Below are positions 56,732-64,000 of a stretch of DNA of 64,000 nt, piece by piece. The stretch comes from DATBSL01 sp964561785 (GTDB lineage: Bacteria; Acidobacteriota; Vicinamibacteria; Fen-336), in the NCBI GenBank assembly GCA_964561785.1, contig CAZLRF010000008.1:43852-107851 (forward strand), read 5' to 3'. The notes beneath the pieces are model-generated. The model searched no databases, was not told the DNA's origin, and saw nothing but the letters and a program-made list of their open reading frames with translations. Positions within the stretch are counted from its first letter, which is position 1; every line of letters begins with the position of its first letter. Made by a program: the position numbers and the translations under genes.

Positions 56732-58380
56732 GCTTCGTCTCCCGCGGGGGGCGCCTCCGGCGGGCGGGCCGGGAGGCGGACGGTGAAGGTGGTGCCGCGG
56801 CCGGGCTCCGAGGCGACGTCGATCGTCCCGCCGTGCCGCTCGACGATGCCGTAGACGACGGCGAGGCCGAGGCCGACGCCCTTGCCCGCCTCCTTGGTCG
56901 TGAAGAACGGCTCGAAGATGCGCTCGAGGTGCTCCTTCGGGATGCCCGCGCCGGTATCCCCGACCTCGAGCCGCACCCCGTCGCCGTCGGGCGCGGCCTC
57001 GACCGTGACCCGGCCGTCGGAGGGCGTCGCCTCGAGGGCGTTCATCGCGAGGGCGAGGACCACCTGCTGCACCTGCCCCGCGTCGCAGACGACCTTCGGG
57101 AGCCCCTCGGCCGCACGGACCTCGAGGATGACGCCGTTCATCTCGGCCTGGTGCCTGAGCAACATGCGGCAGCGTTCGAGAACCGACGAGAGGTCCTCCT
57201 CCGCGAAGTGCGCCTCCGCCTGCCGGGAGAAGGCGAGCAGGTTGCGCACGATGTCGCCGCAGCGGCCGGCCTCGGAGTCGACCATCTGGAGCACGCGGTC
57301 GGTCTCCGCCGCCTGCTCGGGCGTCGCCGCCGCCGTCCCCGCCGCGAGCTGCCGCCGCAGCAGCCGCGCGTAGGTCTTGATCCCGGCGAGCGGGTTGTTG
57401 ATCTCGTGGGCCACCACCGCGGCCAGCTTGCCGAGCGAGGCCATCTTCTCGACCACCACCATCCGCCGGTGGGTCTGCTCGAGCTCCCGGGTCTTCTCCT
57501 CGACCCGCTGCTCGAGCGTGCGGTTCAGGCCCTCGAGCTCCTCGCGGGCGTGCTGGAGGTCCTCCGTCATCTCGTTCCAGGAGAGGGCGAGGCCGCCCAT
57601 CTCGTCCTTCGAGCGCACCGGGACCCGCACCGAGAGGTCGCCGTCGCCCGCGCGCTCCATGGCCAGCCGCAGCCGCTTGACCGGGCGCAGGACCATCGCC
57701 CACAGCAGGGCGAACGCGAGGACGAGGACGGCGATGACGGTGGCGACCAGCCCCGCCGTCATCTCCCGCTCGGACGCGGCGAGCGCCGCGTCGACCGCGG
57801 TCATCGAGAGCTGCACGTCCAGGATCCCGAGGACGCGCTGCGACGCGGGGTGCACGTGGCAGGCGGTGCAGGCGGGCTCGTTGTACACGGGGGCGATGAT
57901 GCCGAGGATCCGCTCCCCGTCCGCGGCGTGGAAGACACGGATGCGGTCGGAGCGCTCGAGGCCGGCCATCGGCTCGGGGCCGGCGTGGCAGGCGATGCAC
58001 TCCCGCGACTTGACGTCGACCACCCGCCCCTCCTCCTCGTGGAGGGAGGAGGCCTTGACCCGGCCCTCCTTGTTGTAGACGCGGAGGCGGTGGAGGCCCT
58101 CCTGGGCCCCGATGTTCTCGATGATCCGGTGGACGCTCTCGGTGTCGTTGCGGAGCATCCCGTCGCGGGTCGCCCCGCGGACGATCTCCGCGATCCGGTC
58201 GGCGGAGATGCCGCACAGGCCCTCCATCTGCTGGCGCTGGCGCTCCAGGCTGAGCCGCTCCGCCGCCCAGAGGATGGCGGCCGCGCCCAGGCAGAGGGCG
58301 AGGCCGAGACGAAAGGCGAGGCGCCTCCACGGCCGGAGGCGCCTCGCGATGGAGGTTGCGGTCCGAAGCGGCGTGATCAG
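56728..58380 (-). CDS. Sensor histidine kinase with two c-type haem (CxxCH) motifs
   Basis: A 550-residue protein, counted from a CTG start at 58380. TM1 lies at about residues 22-40. The periplasmic sensor (about 41-193) has two haem motifs, CIACH (128-132) and CTACH (171-175), and resembles DUF3365-like redox sensors. TM2 is at about 195-217, then HAMP, HisKA with HEINNPLAGIK and HATPase with NALEAT, DTGAGIP and GVGLGLAVVYG. No ATG, GTG or TTG exists in frame between the preceding stop and the first membrane helix. The CTG overlaps the HybB stop as CTGA. It probably reports periplasmic redox state or a haem ligand. Confidence 0.88.
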   Translation of the reverse strand: MITPLRTATSIARRLRPWRRLAFRLGLALCLGAAAILWAAERLSLERQRQQMEGLCGISADRIAEIVRGATRDGMLRNDTESVHRIIENIGAQEGLHRLRVYNKEGRVKASSLHEEEGRVVDVKSRECIACHAGPEPMAGLERSDRIRVFHAADGERILGIIAPVYNEPACTACHVHPASQRVLGILDVQLSMTAVDAALAASEREMTAGLVATVIAVLVLAFALLWAMVLRPVKRLRLAMERAGDGDLSVRVPVRSKDEMGGLALSWNEMTEDLQHAREELEGLNRTLEQRVEEKTRELEQTHRRMVVVEKMASLGKLAAVVAHEINNPLAGIKTYARLLRRQLAAGTAAATPEQAAETDRVLQMVDSEAGRCGDIVRNLLAFSRQAEAHFAEEDLSSVLERCRMLLRHQAEMNGVILEVRAAEGLPKVVCDAGQVQQVVLALAMNALEATPSDGRVTVEAAPDGDGVRLEVGDTGAGIPKEHLERIFEPFFTTKEAGKGVGLGLAVVYGIVERHGGTIDVASEPGRGTTFTVRLPARPPEAPPAGDEA

Positions 58381-59612
58381 CTCCTCACGGGAAGGGCGGC
58401 CGGCGCGCCCACGGGGGACGGCTCGGCCGCGGCCAGGGGCGCCGGCTCCTCGACGGGCTCCATGATCGGCAGGTAGCGGACGGCGAGGGTGAAGACAGCC
58501 GCTCCGATCCCGACGAGCATGAGGCTGATGATCGCCTCGGCGATCGCCGGCACGTAGTGGCCGCCCATCGACCCCTCGAACCCGGTGAGGCTGACGTTGA
58601 GGCGGTTCACCACGAGGCCGATCACCACGAGGAGGGCGGCCCCGTAGAGGCGCTCGGTGTTGCGGCGGACCGCCGGGAGGGCGAGGAGCACGATCGGAAG
58701 GATAACCCCGATCGCCATCTCGAGCTGGAAGAAGCGGGCCTCGCGGCTCCCGGTGAAGATCTCGCCGATCACGCCGAGGCGGGCCATGTCGGCGAGGCGC
58801 ACCGTGGCGTAGAAGCACAGGGCGAAGAGGAGGGCCTTCCCGATCGAGCGGACGAGCGGCATCTCGAGCCCCCGGCCGAGGGCGCGGGAGGAGAGGCGCG
58901 ACTCGACGATCATCATCGCGAGGCCGGCCGCGATCGCCGAGAGGTAGAACATCCAGGGGATGAGCGGCGTGTACCACAGCGGGTGGAGCTTGCCCGGGGT
59001 GATCAGGTAGAAGGTGCCGAGCGAGGACTGGTGCAGCGTCGAGATGATCGCCCCCGCGATCACGAGGGGCACCGTCGCCGCGTGCTGCACCTTGACCGCG
59101 CGCTTCCAGCCGAGCTTCTCGAACACCGCGCCCGAGAACTCGAGGGTGAGGACGGTGAGGTAGAGCATCACGCACCAGCCCACCTCGAACATCGGCGAGC
59201 GGGGGTTCCACATGATGATCGGGTGCCAGATGTTCCAGGGCTTGCCGAGGTCGTACATGAGCCCGACCGCGACCAGCAGGTAGCCGAGGAACGCGGTGAG
59301 GACGGTGGGCCGCACGATCGGCTTGAAGCGCTTCAGGTTGAACACGTAGACGGCGGCGGTGATCGTGAAGCCCCCGGCGGCGAGGGCCACCCCGCACAGC
59401 ACGTCGAAGCCCACCCACAGTCCCCAGGGGAACTTGTCGGAGAGGTTCGTGACGTACCCGAGGCCCTTCCAGTAGCGCAGCACGGTGACCACCGCGCCCG
59501 CGGCGAGGACGACCCCGAACAGGTACGTCCAGAAGCCGGGGTGGAAGCGCTCGTGCGGGCGCATCGGCGTGAGCAGGGGCTCGAAGGGTTTCAGCGGCCT
59601 CGGCAGCTTCAT
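58377..59612 (-). CDS. NrfD/HybB-type quinol-interacting membrane subunit
   Basis: A 411-residue protein with about ten transmembrane helices. It starts MKLPRPLKPFEPLLTPMRPH and has the HybB signatures KFPWGLWVGFDVLCGVALAAGGF and MWNPRSPMFEVGWCVMLYLTVL. It is the membrane part that moves electrons between menaquinol and a ferredoxin-like subunit, here the HybA-like protein just upstream. Four bases separate their genes. No catalytic (hydrogenase or molybdopterin) subunit lies nearby. Confidence 0.93.
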   Translation of the reverse strand: MKLPRPLKPFEPLLTPMRPHERFHPGFWTYLFGVVLAAGAVVTVLRYWKGLGYVTNLSDKFPWGLWVGFDVLCGVALAAGGFTITAAVYVFNLKRFKPIVRPTVLTAFLGYLLVAVGLMYDLGKPWNIWHPIIMWNPRSPMFEVGWCVMLYLTVLTLEFSGAVFEKLGWKRAVKVQHAATVPLVIAGAIISTLHQSSLGTFYLITPGKLHPLWYTPLIPWMFYLSAIAAGLAMMIVESRLSSRALGRGLEMPLVRSIGKALLFALCFYATVRLADMARLGVIGEIFTGSREARFFQLEMAIGVILPIVLLALPAVRRNTERLYGAALLVVIGLVVNRLNVSLTGFEGSMGGHYVPAIAEAIISLMLVGIGAAVFTLAVRYLPIMEPVEEPAPLAAAEPSPVGAPAALPVRS

Positions 59613-59616
59613 GGTG

Positions 59617-60384
59617 TCACTCCTCCTCCCCGTGCTCGGCGGCCGCGACTTCCTCGCGCCGGTGGGTGATCCAGTAGATCGCGCTGAGCCCCACCGCGCC
59701 CCCGAGGACGACCTTGGGGATCTTCGAGAGGGCGGCCCAGGTGAGGTTCGGCATCGGCTGGTTGCCGAGGCCGGTCTTCATCCCGAGCTGCTCGAAGGGG
59801 ACGGGGGAGAGCACGAACACGTTCGTGCCGCCCACCTCGTGCTCGCCGTAGACCACCGGGTGGTACGTCCCGGGGTTCTCGGCGATGCGCCTCTTCGCCT
59901 CGGCCAGCATCTGCTCCCGCGTGCCGCCCACCGTGGCCTCGGCCGGGCAGGCCTCGGTGCACGCCGTGGGCTTGCCCTCCTTCTGCCGCTCGTAGCAGCC
60001 GTCACACTTGCGGACGACCGGGATCGGCTTCTCCCACTCGTAGCGGGGCACGTTGAAGGGGCAGGCGATCATGCAGTACCGGCACCCCATGCACTTGTCG
60101 GCGTCGTAGACGACCGGGCCGACTTCGGTCTTGGTGAAGGCGCCGACCGGGCAGGCGGAGACGCAGCTCGGGTCGGCGCAGTGCATGCACATGCGGCGCA
60201 GGTAGCGGTCCTCGCCCTTGTCGAGGACCACGGTGTACGTCGTCGCGTCGAGCTCCGTCTCCTCGCCGGTGCCGGGGAAGCCGTGCGACTCCTTGCACGC
60301 CTGGGCGCACGCGTGGCAGCCGACGCAGCGGGTGATGTCGAAGAGCAGGGCCCGCGACTTCGGGTTCGGGTTCATGGCCAGCAT
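59617..60384 (-). CDS. HybA-like 4Fe-4S ferredoxin subunit
   Basis: A 255-residue protein. Four cysteine clusters are visible, CVGCHACAQACKESHG, CMHCADPSCVSACP, CMGCRYCMIACPF and CDGCYERQKE with the partner CTEACP, so it should bind four [4Fe-4S] clusters as HybA, FdnH and DmsB do. A C-terminal hydrophobic segment (VLGGAVGLSAIYWITH) anchors it to the membrane. It is 33 bases from the GcvH-like gene and four bases from the NrfD/HybB gene. There is no signal peptide, so it faces the cytoplasm unless exported with a partner. Confidence 0.93.
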   Translation of the reverse strand: MLAMNPNPKSRALLFDITRCVGCHACAQACKESHGFPGTGEETELDATTYTVVLDKGEDRYLRRMCMHCADPSCVSACPVGAFTKTEVGPVVYDADKCMGCRYCMIACPFNVPRYEWEKPIPVVRKCDGCYERQKEGKPTACTEACPAEATVGGTREQMLAEAKRRIAENPGTYHPVVYGEHEVGGTNVFVLSPVPFEQLGMKTGLGNQPMPNLTWAALSKIPKVVLGGAVGLSAIYWITHRREEVAAAEHGEEE

Positions 60385-60417
60385 CGAGGTCTCCTCCGTG
60401 GGGTCGTTCGAGGGCGC

Positions 60418-61083
60418 CTACGTGAGCAGGAACTCGTGGACGAGGCGCTCCCAGTCGGCCTTGGGAAGGTGGTGTCCGAGGTCGGCCGCGGGCTCGCCGC
60501 CGTCCTGCAGGACCGAGCCGGAGAGCGCCATGAGCCGCAGCTCGAGGGCCTCCCGGCTGTCCTCCATCCACTTGCGGGCGAGGCGGCCCGTGAGCAGGTT
60601 GCGGAGGTTGGCGGAGAGGTTGGGGGCCTTCACCTTGAGCACCCAGCCGCGGCCGTAGGGGTCGTCGCTCGCGAGGCCGGGCTGGCCGGCGAGCTCGGGG
60701 TTGACCTCGACGACCTCGCCCTCGACGGGGGACACAAGATCGGCGGCCTTGCCGTTGATCCTGAGCGCGAAGGCGCGCCCGCCCTGGTGCAGCCAGTCGC
60801 CGCGCGAGGGCGCCTTGACGGCGGCCGCGGGGCCGACCAGGCGGCGGGCGAAGTCGTCGACGCCGACGAGGACGGTGTTCGCGTCGATCGGGCGGGCCCA
60901 CGTGTGGCCGCGGTGGTAGTAGAGGGCCTCGGGCATCTGGTAGCCGGCGACCCAGGCCGGCTCGACCGCAGCGCCGGCGGCGGTGGCGAGCAGCCTCGAC
61001 TCCCGGGCGATCCGGCGCCGGGTCACCACGTAGTCCGTGGCGATCAGCAGGGTGAAGAACGCGAGGACGAGAATGACGGTCAT
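60418..61083 (-). CDS. Membrane-anchored GcvH-like (lipoyl-domain) protein
   Basis: A 221-residue protein. One N-terminal transmembrane helix (MTVILVLAFFTLLIATDYVV) precedes a GcvH domain: GHTWARPIDANTVLVGVDDFARRLVG corresponds to the start of GcvH, and GKAADLVSPVEGEVVEVNPEL to its lipoyl hairpin. The lysine before AADL is one residue out of the usual register, so lipoylation is uncertain. The remaining 60 residues are a family-specific tail. GGAGG is at a good distance from ATG 61083, which heads the HybA/HybB/kinase operon; the 332-bp gap upstream probably carries its promoter. Confidence 0.85.
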   Translation of the reverse strand: MTVILVLAFFTLLIATDYVVTRRRIARESRLLATAAGAAVEPAWVAGYQMPEALYYHRGHTWARPIDANTVLVGVDDFARRLVGPAAAVKAPSRGDWLHQGGRAFALRINGKAADLVSPVEGEVVEVNPELAGQPGLASDDPYGRGWVLKVKAPNLSANLRNLLTGRLARKWMEDSREALELRLMALSGSVLQDGGEPAADLGHHLPKADWERLVHEFLLT

Positions 61084-61146
61084 GACCACACCTCCGCTCC
61101 CTCCCATGGCAAGACCGGGGCCGGCGCCACACCTCGAGTGTTGAAA

Positions 61147-61158
61147 GGCTTGCAAACC
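61147..61158. promoter_or_regulatory. Near-palindrome in the 61084-61416 gap
   Basis: GGCTTGCAAACC matches its reverse complement at 10 of 12 positions and lies 64 bases upstream of the GcvH-like start. It could bind a regulator. No clear sigma-54 -24/-12 site was found in this gap by eye. The rest of the gap shows no gene. Confidence 0.3.
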
Positions 61159-61416
61159 ATTGAATCGAAGGAGAAAACAGGGGCGATGTGAAACTCACCG
61201 GCAAGAGGCCCCGATGCTGCGTTCCTCGACACTCATCGAAGACTCCGCGAGTGGCCGGGGCGTAAGTCTCGTTCGAGTAATGAGTTCAATGGACTGCTGA
61301 GGATTTCTACGGGCGTTGTGTTTCTCAGCACCACCCTCGGGCCCGTCGGAACTCCGCTCACCCCGCTCTTGTCGTGTTGACGGCCGCTCCCGCGGGAACG
61401 TAGCTTTCGTCCGACC

Positions 61417-62916
61417 ATGCAACCCGCCCGCCCTCGCTCCGCTGCGGCCGCCTGGACCCTTCCGGCCGCCTTCCTTCTCCTTGCGCCTTGCGTCGCCGCC
61501 GCGCAGCTGCCCGAGGACCGCCGCTCCCTGCGCCGCACGATCTCGTACGCCGAGATGGAGAGCTTCCTCGGCTCGGTGGACGGCACGGCCGGGATCACGG
61601 TGTCCTCGGAGGCCACGACGGCCCGGGGGCGCCACGTCCGCCTCGTCCGGCTCGCGCGCGCGGGGTCGCCCCGCTGGCGTCTCCTCTTCTACGCGCAGCA
61701 GCACGGGGACGAGGTGTCGGGGAAGGACGCGCTGCTCGACCTGATCCGGGACGTCGCGCGCGACCCGGCTCTCCTGCCGGAGGGCGTCGAGCTCTGGGTG
61801 TTCCCGATGGTGAACCCCGACGGGGCCGAGGCCGGCACCCGGAGGAACGCGGCCGGGACCGATCTCAACCGGGACCACCTCGCGCTCGAGCAGCCCGAGA
61901 CCCAGGCGCTGCACCGCGTGGCCCGGCGGGTGCGGCCCCACGTGGCAGTCGACTGCCACGAGTTCACCCGCGACTCGAAGGACCGGCGCGAGCGCGGCTA
62001 CGTGGCCTGGCCCGACATCACGATGGACGGGGTCAACAACCCGATGCTCGACCCCGCGGTGGCCGCGGCGGCGCGACGCTGGGTGGACGACGTCCGGCCC
62101 GCGGTCGAGGCGGCCGGCCACGCCTACCACCGCTACACGGTCGGAGGCCAGCCGCCCGACGAGGAGCAGCGCCACTCGGCCCCCGACCTCGACTCGGGTC
62201 TCAACGGCATCGGGGCCTACGGCGGGCTGTCCTTCATCGTCGAGGCCGCGGTGAGCCGCTCGGTCGCCGACCCCTCGGCCGACCTCGCGAAGCGGGTCGA
62301 CGCGTACCTCGCGATCCTGTGGAGCTTCGTGCGGGACGACCGCCACCGCGCGGAGGACCTCGCGGCGATCGAGACGGCGCGGTCCCGGCCGATCGGGCCG
62401 TTCATCCCCACGAACTACCTCTGGGTCAACCCGGGCTTCACCGTCTCCCGCTTCCCGGTCCGGGACGTCGCGACCGGCCGGAAGGTCGAGATCCCCACCG
62501 CGAACCTGATGACCGACGTGGCGGTGAAGAGATCGGTCGCCACGCCTCGCGCCTACGCGGTCGAGCCGCGCGCGGCGGCGGACTTCCGACTCCTCCTCGA
62601 GCGGCACGGCCTGCCGTTCGAGACCCTCGCCGCCCCGCGGACCGTGACGGCGGAGCCGTGCGTCCTCGTGCGCCTCGAGGACGAGGAGGACCCGATCTAC
62701 GCGCGGTACGCCGGGCGGCAGGTGGTCCGCTGCGAGAGAGCGGCCCCGCGCGAGATGCCCGCGGGGTCGCTGCTCGTCGCGCTGGAGCGGGACTCCGCGG
62801 TGCGGGCCGCCCTCGTCCTCGAGCCCTCCTCGCTCTACGGTGTCTTCACCGAGCCCCGCTTCCGGCCGTACGCGAGGGCCGGCGAGCCCCTGCCCGTCCT
62901 GCGCGTGGCGCGTTAG
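61417..62916 (+). CDS. Exported M14-family metallocarboxypeptidase
   Basis: A 499-residue protein with a signal peptide (residues 1-29). The M14 zinc ligands are HGDE (in QQHGDEVSGKD) and the histidine of AVDCHEFT, and the catalytic glutamate is in FIVEAAVSRS. The last 150 residues form a separate beta-rich domain. It cleaves C-terminal residues or peptidoglycan-like peptides outside the cytoplasm. The 332-bp gap at 61084-61416 is shared with the divergent GcvH-like gene. Confidence 0.9.
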   Translation: MQPARPRSAAAAWTLPAAFLLLAPCVAAAQLPEDRRSLRRTISYAEMESFLGSVDGTAGITVSSEATTARGRHVRLVRLARAGSPRWRLLFYAQQHGDEVSGKDALLDLIRDVARDPALLPEGVELWVFPMVNPDGAEAGTRRNAAGTDLNRDHLALEQPETQALHRVARRVRPHVAVDCHEFTRDSKDRRERGYVAWPDITMDGVNNPMLDPAVAAAARRWVDDVRPAVEAAGHAYHRYTVGGQPPDEEQRHSAPDLDSGLNGIGAYGGLSFIVEAAVSRSVADPSADLAKRVDAYLAILWSFVRDDRHRAEDLAAIETARSRPIGPFIPTNYLWVNPGFTVSRFPVRDVATGRKVEIPTANLMTDVAVKRSVATPRAYAVEPRAAADFRLLLERHGLPFETLAAPRTVTAEPCVLVRLEDEEDPIYARYAGRQVVRCERAAPREMPAGSLLVALERDSAVRAALVLEPSSLYGVFTEPRFRPYARAGEPLPVLRVAR

Positions 62917-62930
62917 TAGCGCGTCGTCAC

Positions 62931-62936
62931 TATAAT
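62931..62936 (+). promoter_or_regulatory. -10 element (TATAAT)
   Basis: A consensus TATAAT stands 69 bases upstream of the GTG at 63006, without a good -35 box. Confidence 0.45.
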
Positions 62937-62967
62937 CGACGGCGGCCACAACGCCGTGGCGGTGGAC

Positions 62968-63009
62968 ATGCTCATCACGAAGATCCGCGCGATCGCGCGT
63001 CCGGCGTGA
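62968..63009 (+). other. Short open frame before the sensor gene
   Basis: ATG 62968 opens MLITKIRAIARPA, whose TGA overlaps the GTG of the next gene (GTGA at 63006-63009). A GTG at 62956 would add four residues. It may be a leader peptide giving translational coupling or may be chance. Confidence 0.3.
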
Positions 63010-64000
63010 AGCGACCGGCGCCCGCGTGGTGCACCGGCGCCCTCGCGCTCTGCGTCGCGACCGGCTTCCCGGCCGTGCCCGCGGGCCGCAACCTGCTCGT
63101 GCTGGACACCGGCACGCCGGGCCGACCGTTCGGGGTGGAGGTGGCCTCGGCGCTGCGGGAGACGCTCGTCGCCGTCTCTCCCGAGCCGCCGTCCATCTTC
63201 GAGGAAGGCCTCGACCTCGAGCGGTTCTCCTCCGAGGACCACGTCGCGCGGCTGCGGCTCTTCCTGGCCGAGAAGTACCGTGAGCGTCCGCCCGGCGTCG
63301 TGGTGGCGCTCGGCGACCCCGCCCTCCGCTTCCTGCTCGATTGGCGGGACGCACCCTGGCCGGCGCCCGCGATCGTCTTCGGCGCCACCGGCGCGGACAC
63401 CGCGAGGGCGGCCCTGGCCTCCGGTCGCGCGACCGGGTTGATGGTGCGCATCGACGTGGACGCCAGCCTGCGGGCCGCTCTCCGGCTGGTCCCCGACGCG
63501 GACGAGGTCGTGCTGGTGTCGAGCGGCGACCCCTACCTCCCGGTCGCGGAGGCGGCGCTCGCTCGCCTCGGCGACCGGGTCAGGGTCACCCGCCTCGTCG
63601 ACGTCTCGCTCGAGGAGACGAAGAGGGGAATCTCCGGCCTGTCCCCGCGCGCCTTCGTCTACTTCACGAGTGTGACGATCGACGCGCGGGGCCGCGGGCT
63701 GACCGGGCGGCAGGTGATCGACGCCCTGGCGCCCCTCAGCAGCCGACCGATCTTCAGCCACACCGGCACCTTCCTGGGCCGCGGCATCGTCGGCGGCTCC
63801 CTGGTCGACGGCGCCCTGATCGGCGAGGAGCTCGCTCGCCTCACGGGTCGCGTCCTCGCCGGCGAGGCGCCGGCCTCGATCCCGACCGCCCGCAGCCGCT
63901 CGAGCCGGCTCCGGTTCGACGCGCGCGAGCTCGAGCGCTGGGGGCTCGACGAGCGGCGCCTGCCGCCCGGGAGCGAGGTGCTGTTCCGCCGGCCGAGGCT
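63006..64000 (+). CDS. Probable sensor protein with ABC-substrate-binding-like N-terminus (cut by window edge)
   Basis: The first 331 residues are in the window. After a signal-like start (MKRPAPAWCTGALALCVATG) comes a two-lobed substrate-binding-like domain of the PF04392 type (NLLVLDTGTPGRPFGVEVAS, VVALGDPALRFLL, VVLVSSGDPYLPVAEAAL, AFVYFTSVTI). The last residues, LPPGSEVLFRRPRL, match the hinge just before the first transmembrane helix in histidine kinases with this sensor. The kinase part would lie beyond 64000, so identity is inferred from the domain order. Confidence 0.7.
   Translation, partial: MKRPAPAWCTGALALCVATGFPAVPAGRNLLVLDTGTPGRPFGVEVASALRETLVAVSPEPPSIFEEGLDLERFSSEDHVARLRLFLAEKYRERPPGVVVALGDPALRFLLDWRDAPWPAPAIVFGATGADTARAALASGRATGLMVRIDVDASLRAALRLVPDADEVVLVSSGDPYLPVAEAALARLGDRVRVTRLVDVSLEETKRGISGLSPRAFVYFTSVTIDARGRGLTGRQVIDALAPLSSRPIFSHTGTFLGRGIVGGSLVDGALIGEELARLTGRVLAGEAPASIPTARSRSSRLRFDARELERWGLDERRLPPGSEVLFRRPR

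Noticed and set aside
61084..61416. Sigma-54 promoter for the GcvH-like operon
   Set aside because: The regulator in the operon is NtrC-like, but no TGGCAC-N5-TTGC match at correct spacing could be found by eye in this gap.
1..64000. CRISPR array, prophage or insertion sequence
   Set aside because: No regularly spaced repeats, cas-like genes, integrases, transposases or terminal repeats were seen. The only candidate mobile unit is the DUF6788-like gene, reported separately.

Overview
The window is a very GC-rich bacterial chromosome segment, about 70% or more G+C by eye, densely packed with ordinary chromosomal genes. Many genes are joined by 4-base ATGA or GTGA stop/start overlaps. A large TonB-dependent receptor with an N-terminal carboxypeptidase-regulatory-like domain (Oar type), several SpoIIE-type phosphatases, an archaemetzincin and TolB-like repeat proteins together suggest an Acidobacteriota-like organism. 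That placement is inference, because no 16S rRNA gene or other phylogenetic marker was analysed. No phage, integrase, intact insertion sequence or CRISPR array was seen.

Layout. 1-5250: a TetR-controlled efflux operon on the minus strand (TetR, HlyD-like lipoprotein, ABC ATPase, TolC, second ABC ATPase, ABC-2 permease running off the left edge). 5341-13111: a SpoIIE phosphatase, then an ATP/ADP-translocase-like membrane protein with HEAT repeats that diverges from an exported kinase-like protein and an exported PPP-type phosphatase, with a further exported phosphoesterase and a TolB-like protein facing them. 14095-15867: a ROK protein, an intact MazEF-type pair and tRNA-Ala(GGC). 16585-25166: a sugar cassette (cupin phosphoglucose isomerase, DeoR regulator, sugar symporter, ROK kinase, long mannose-6-phosphate isomerase, second cupin isomerase, GH2 glycosidase). 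25220-33281: mixed genes including a 2Fe-2S ferredoxin, rhodanese, BrkB, a K+ channel, an HD protein, an SGNH lipoprotein and PilZ.

33275-38006 is a minus-strand run of RluA, an MtfA-like peptidase, threonine dehydratase and an ACP/acyl-AMP-ligase/acyltransferase fusion. It is followed by HU, an FtsB-like protein and a DUF6788-like gene headed by a perfect 34-bp palindrome. 39485-46979 holds EVE, CutA, a cystathionine-synthase-like enzyme, an orphan GspC-like protein, a second SpoIIE phosphatase, RNase III and a large membrane protein. 47517-50492 is the TonB receptor. 50735-54749 holds a Gcr-type membrane protein, mnmA, an RsbRD-like protein and an orphan antitoxin with a stub of a toxin. 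54766-61083 is a redox and sensor operon: membrane-anchored GcvH-like protein, HybA-like ferredoxin, NrfD/HybB membrane subunit, a histidine kinase with two CxxCH haem motifs, an NtrC-type regulator and an archaemetzincin. The window ends with an M14 peptidase and the start of a probable sensor kinase.

Two groupings deserve the most attention. One is the exported kinase and phosphatase next to a possible nucleotide translocase, which could form a periplasmic phosphorylation system. The other is the GcvH/HybA/HybB module coupled to a c-type-haem histidine kinase. Function assignments rest on motifs read by eye; no database search was possible.
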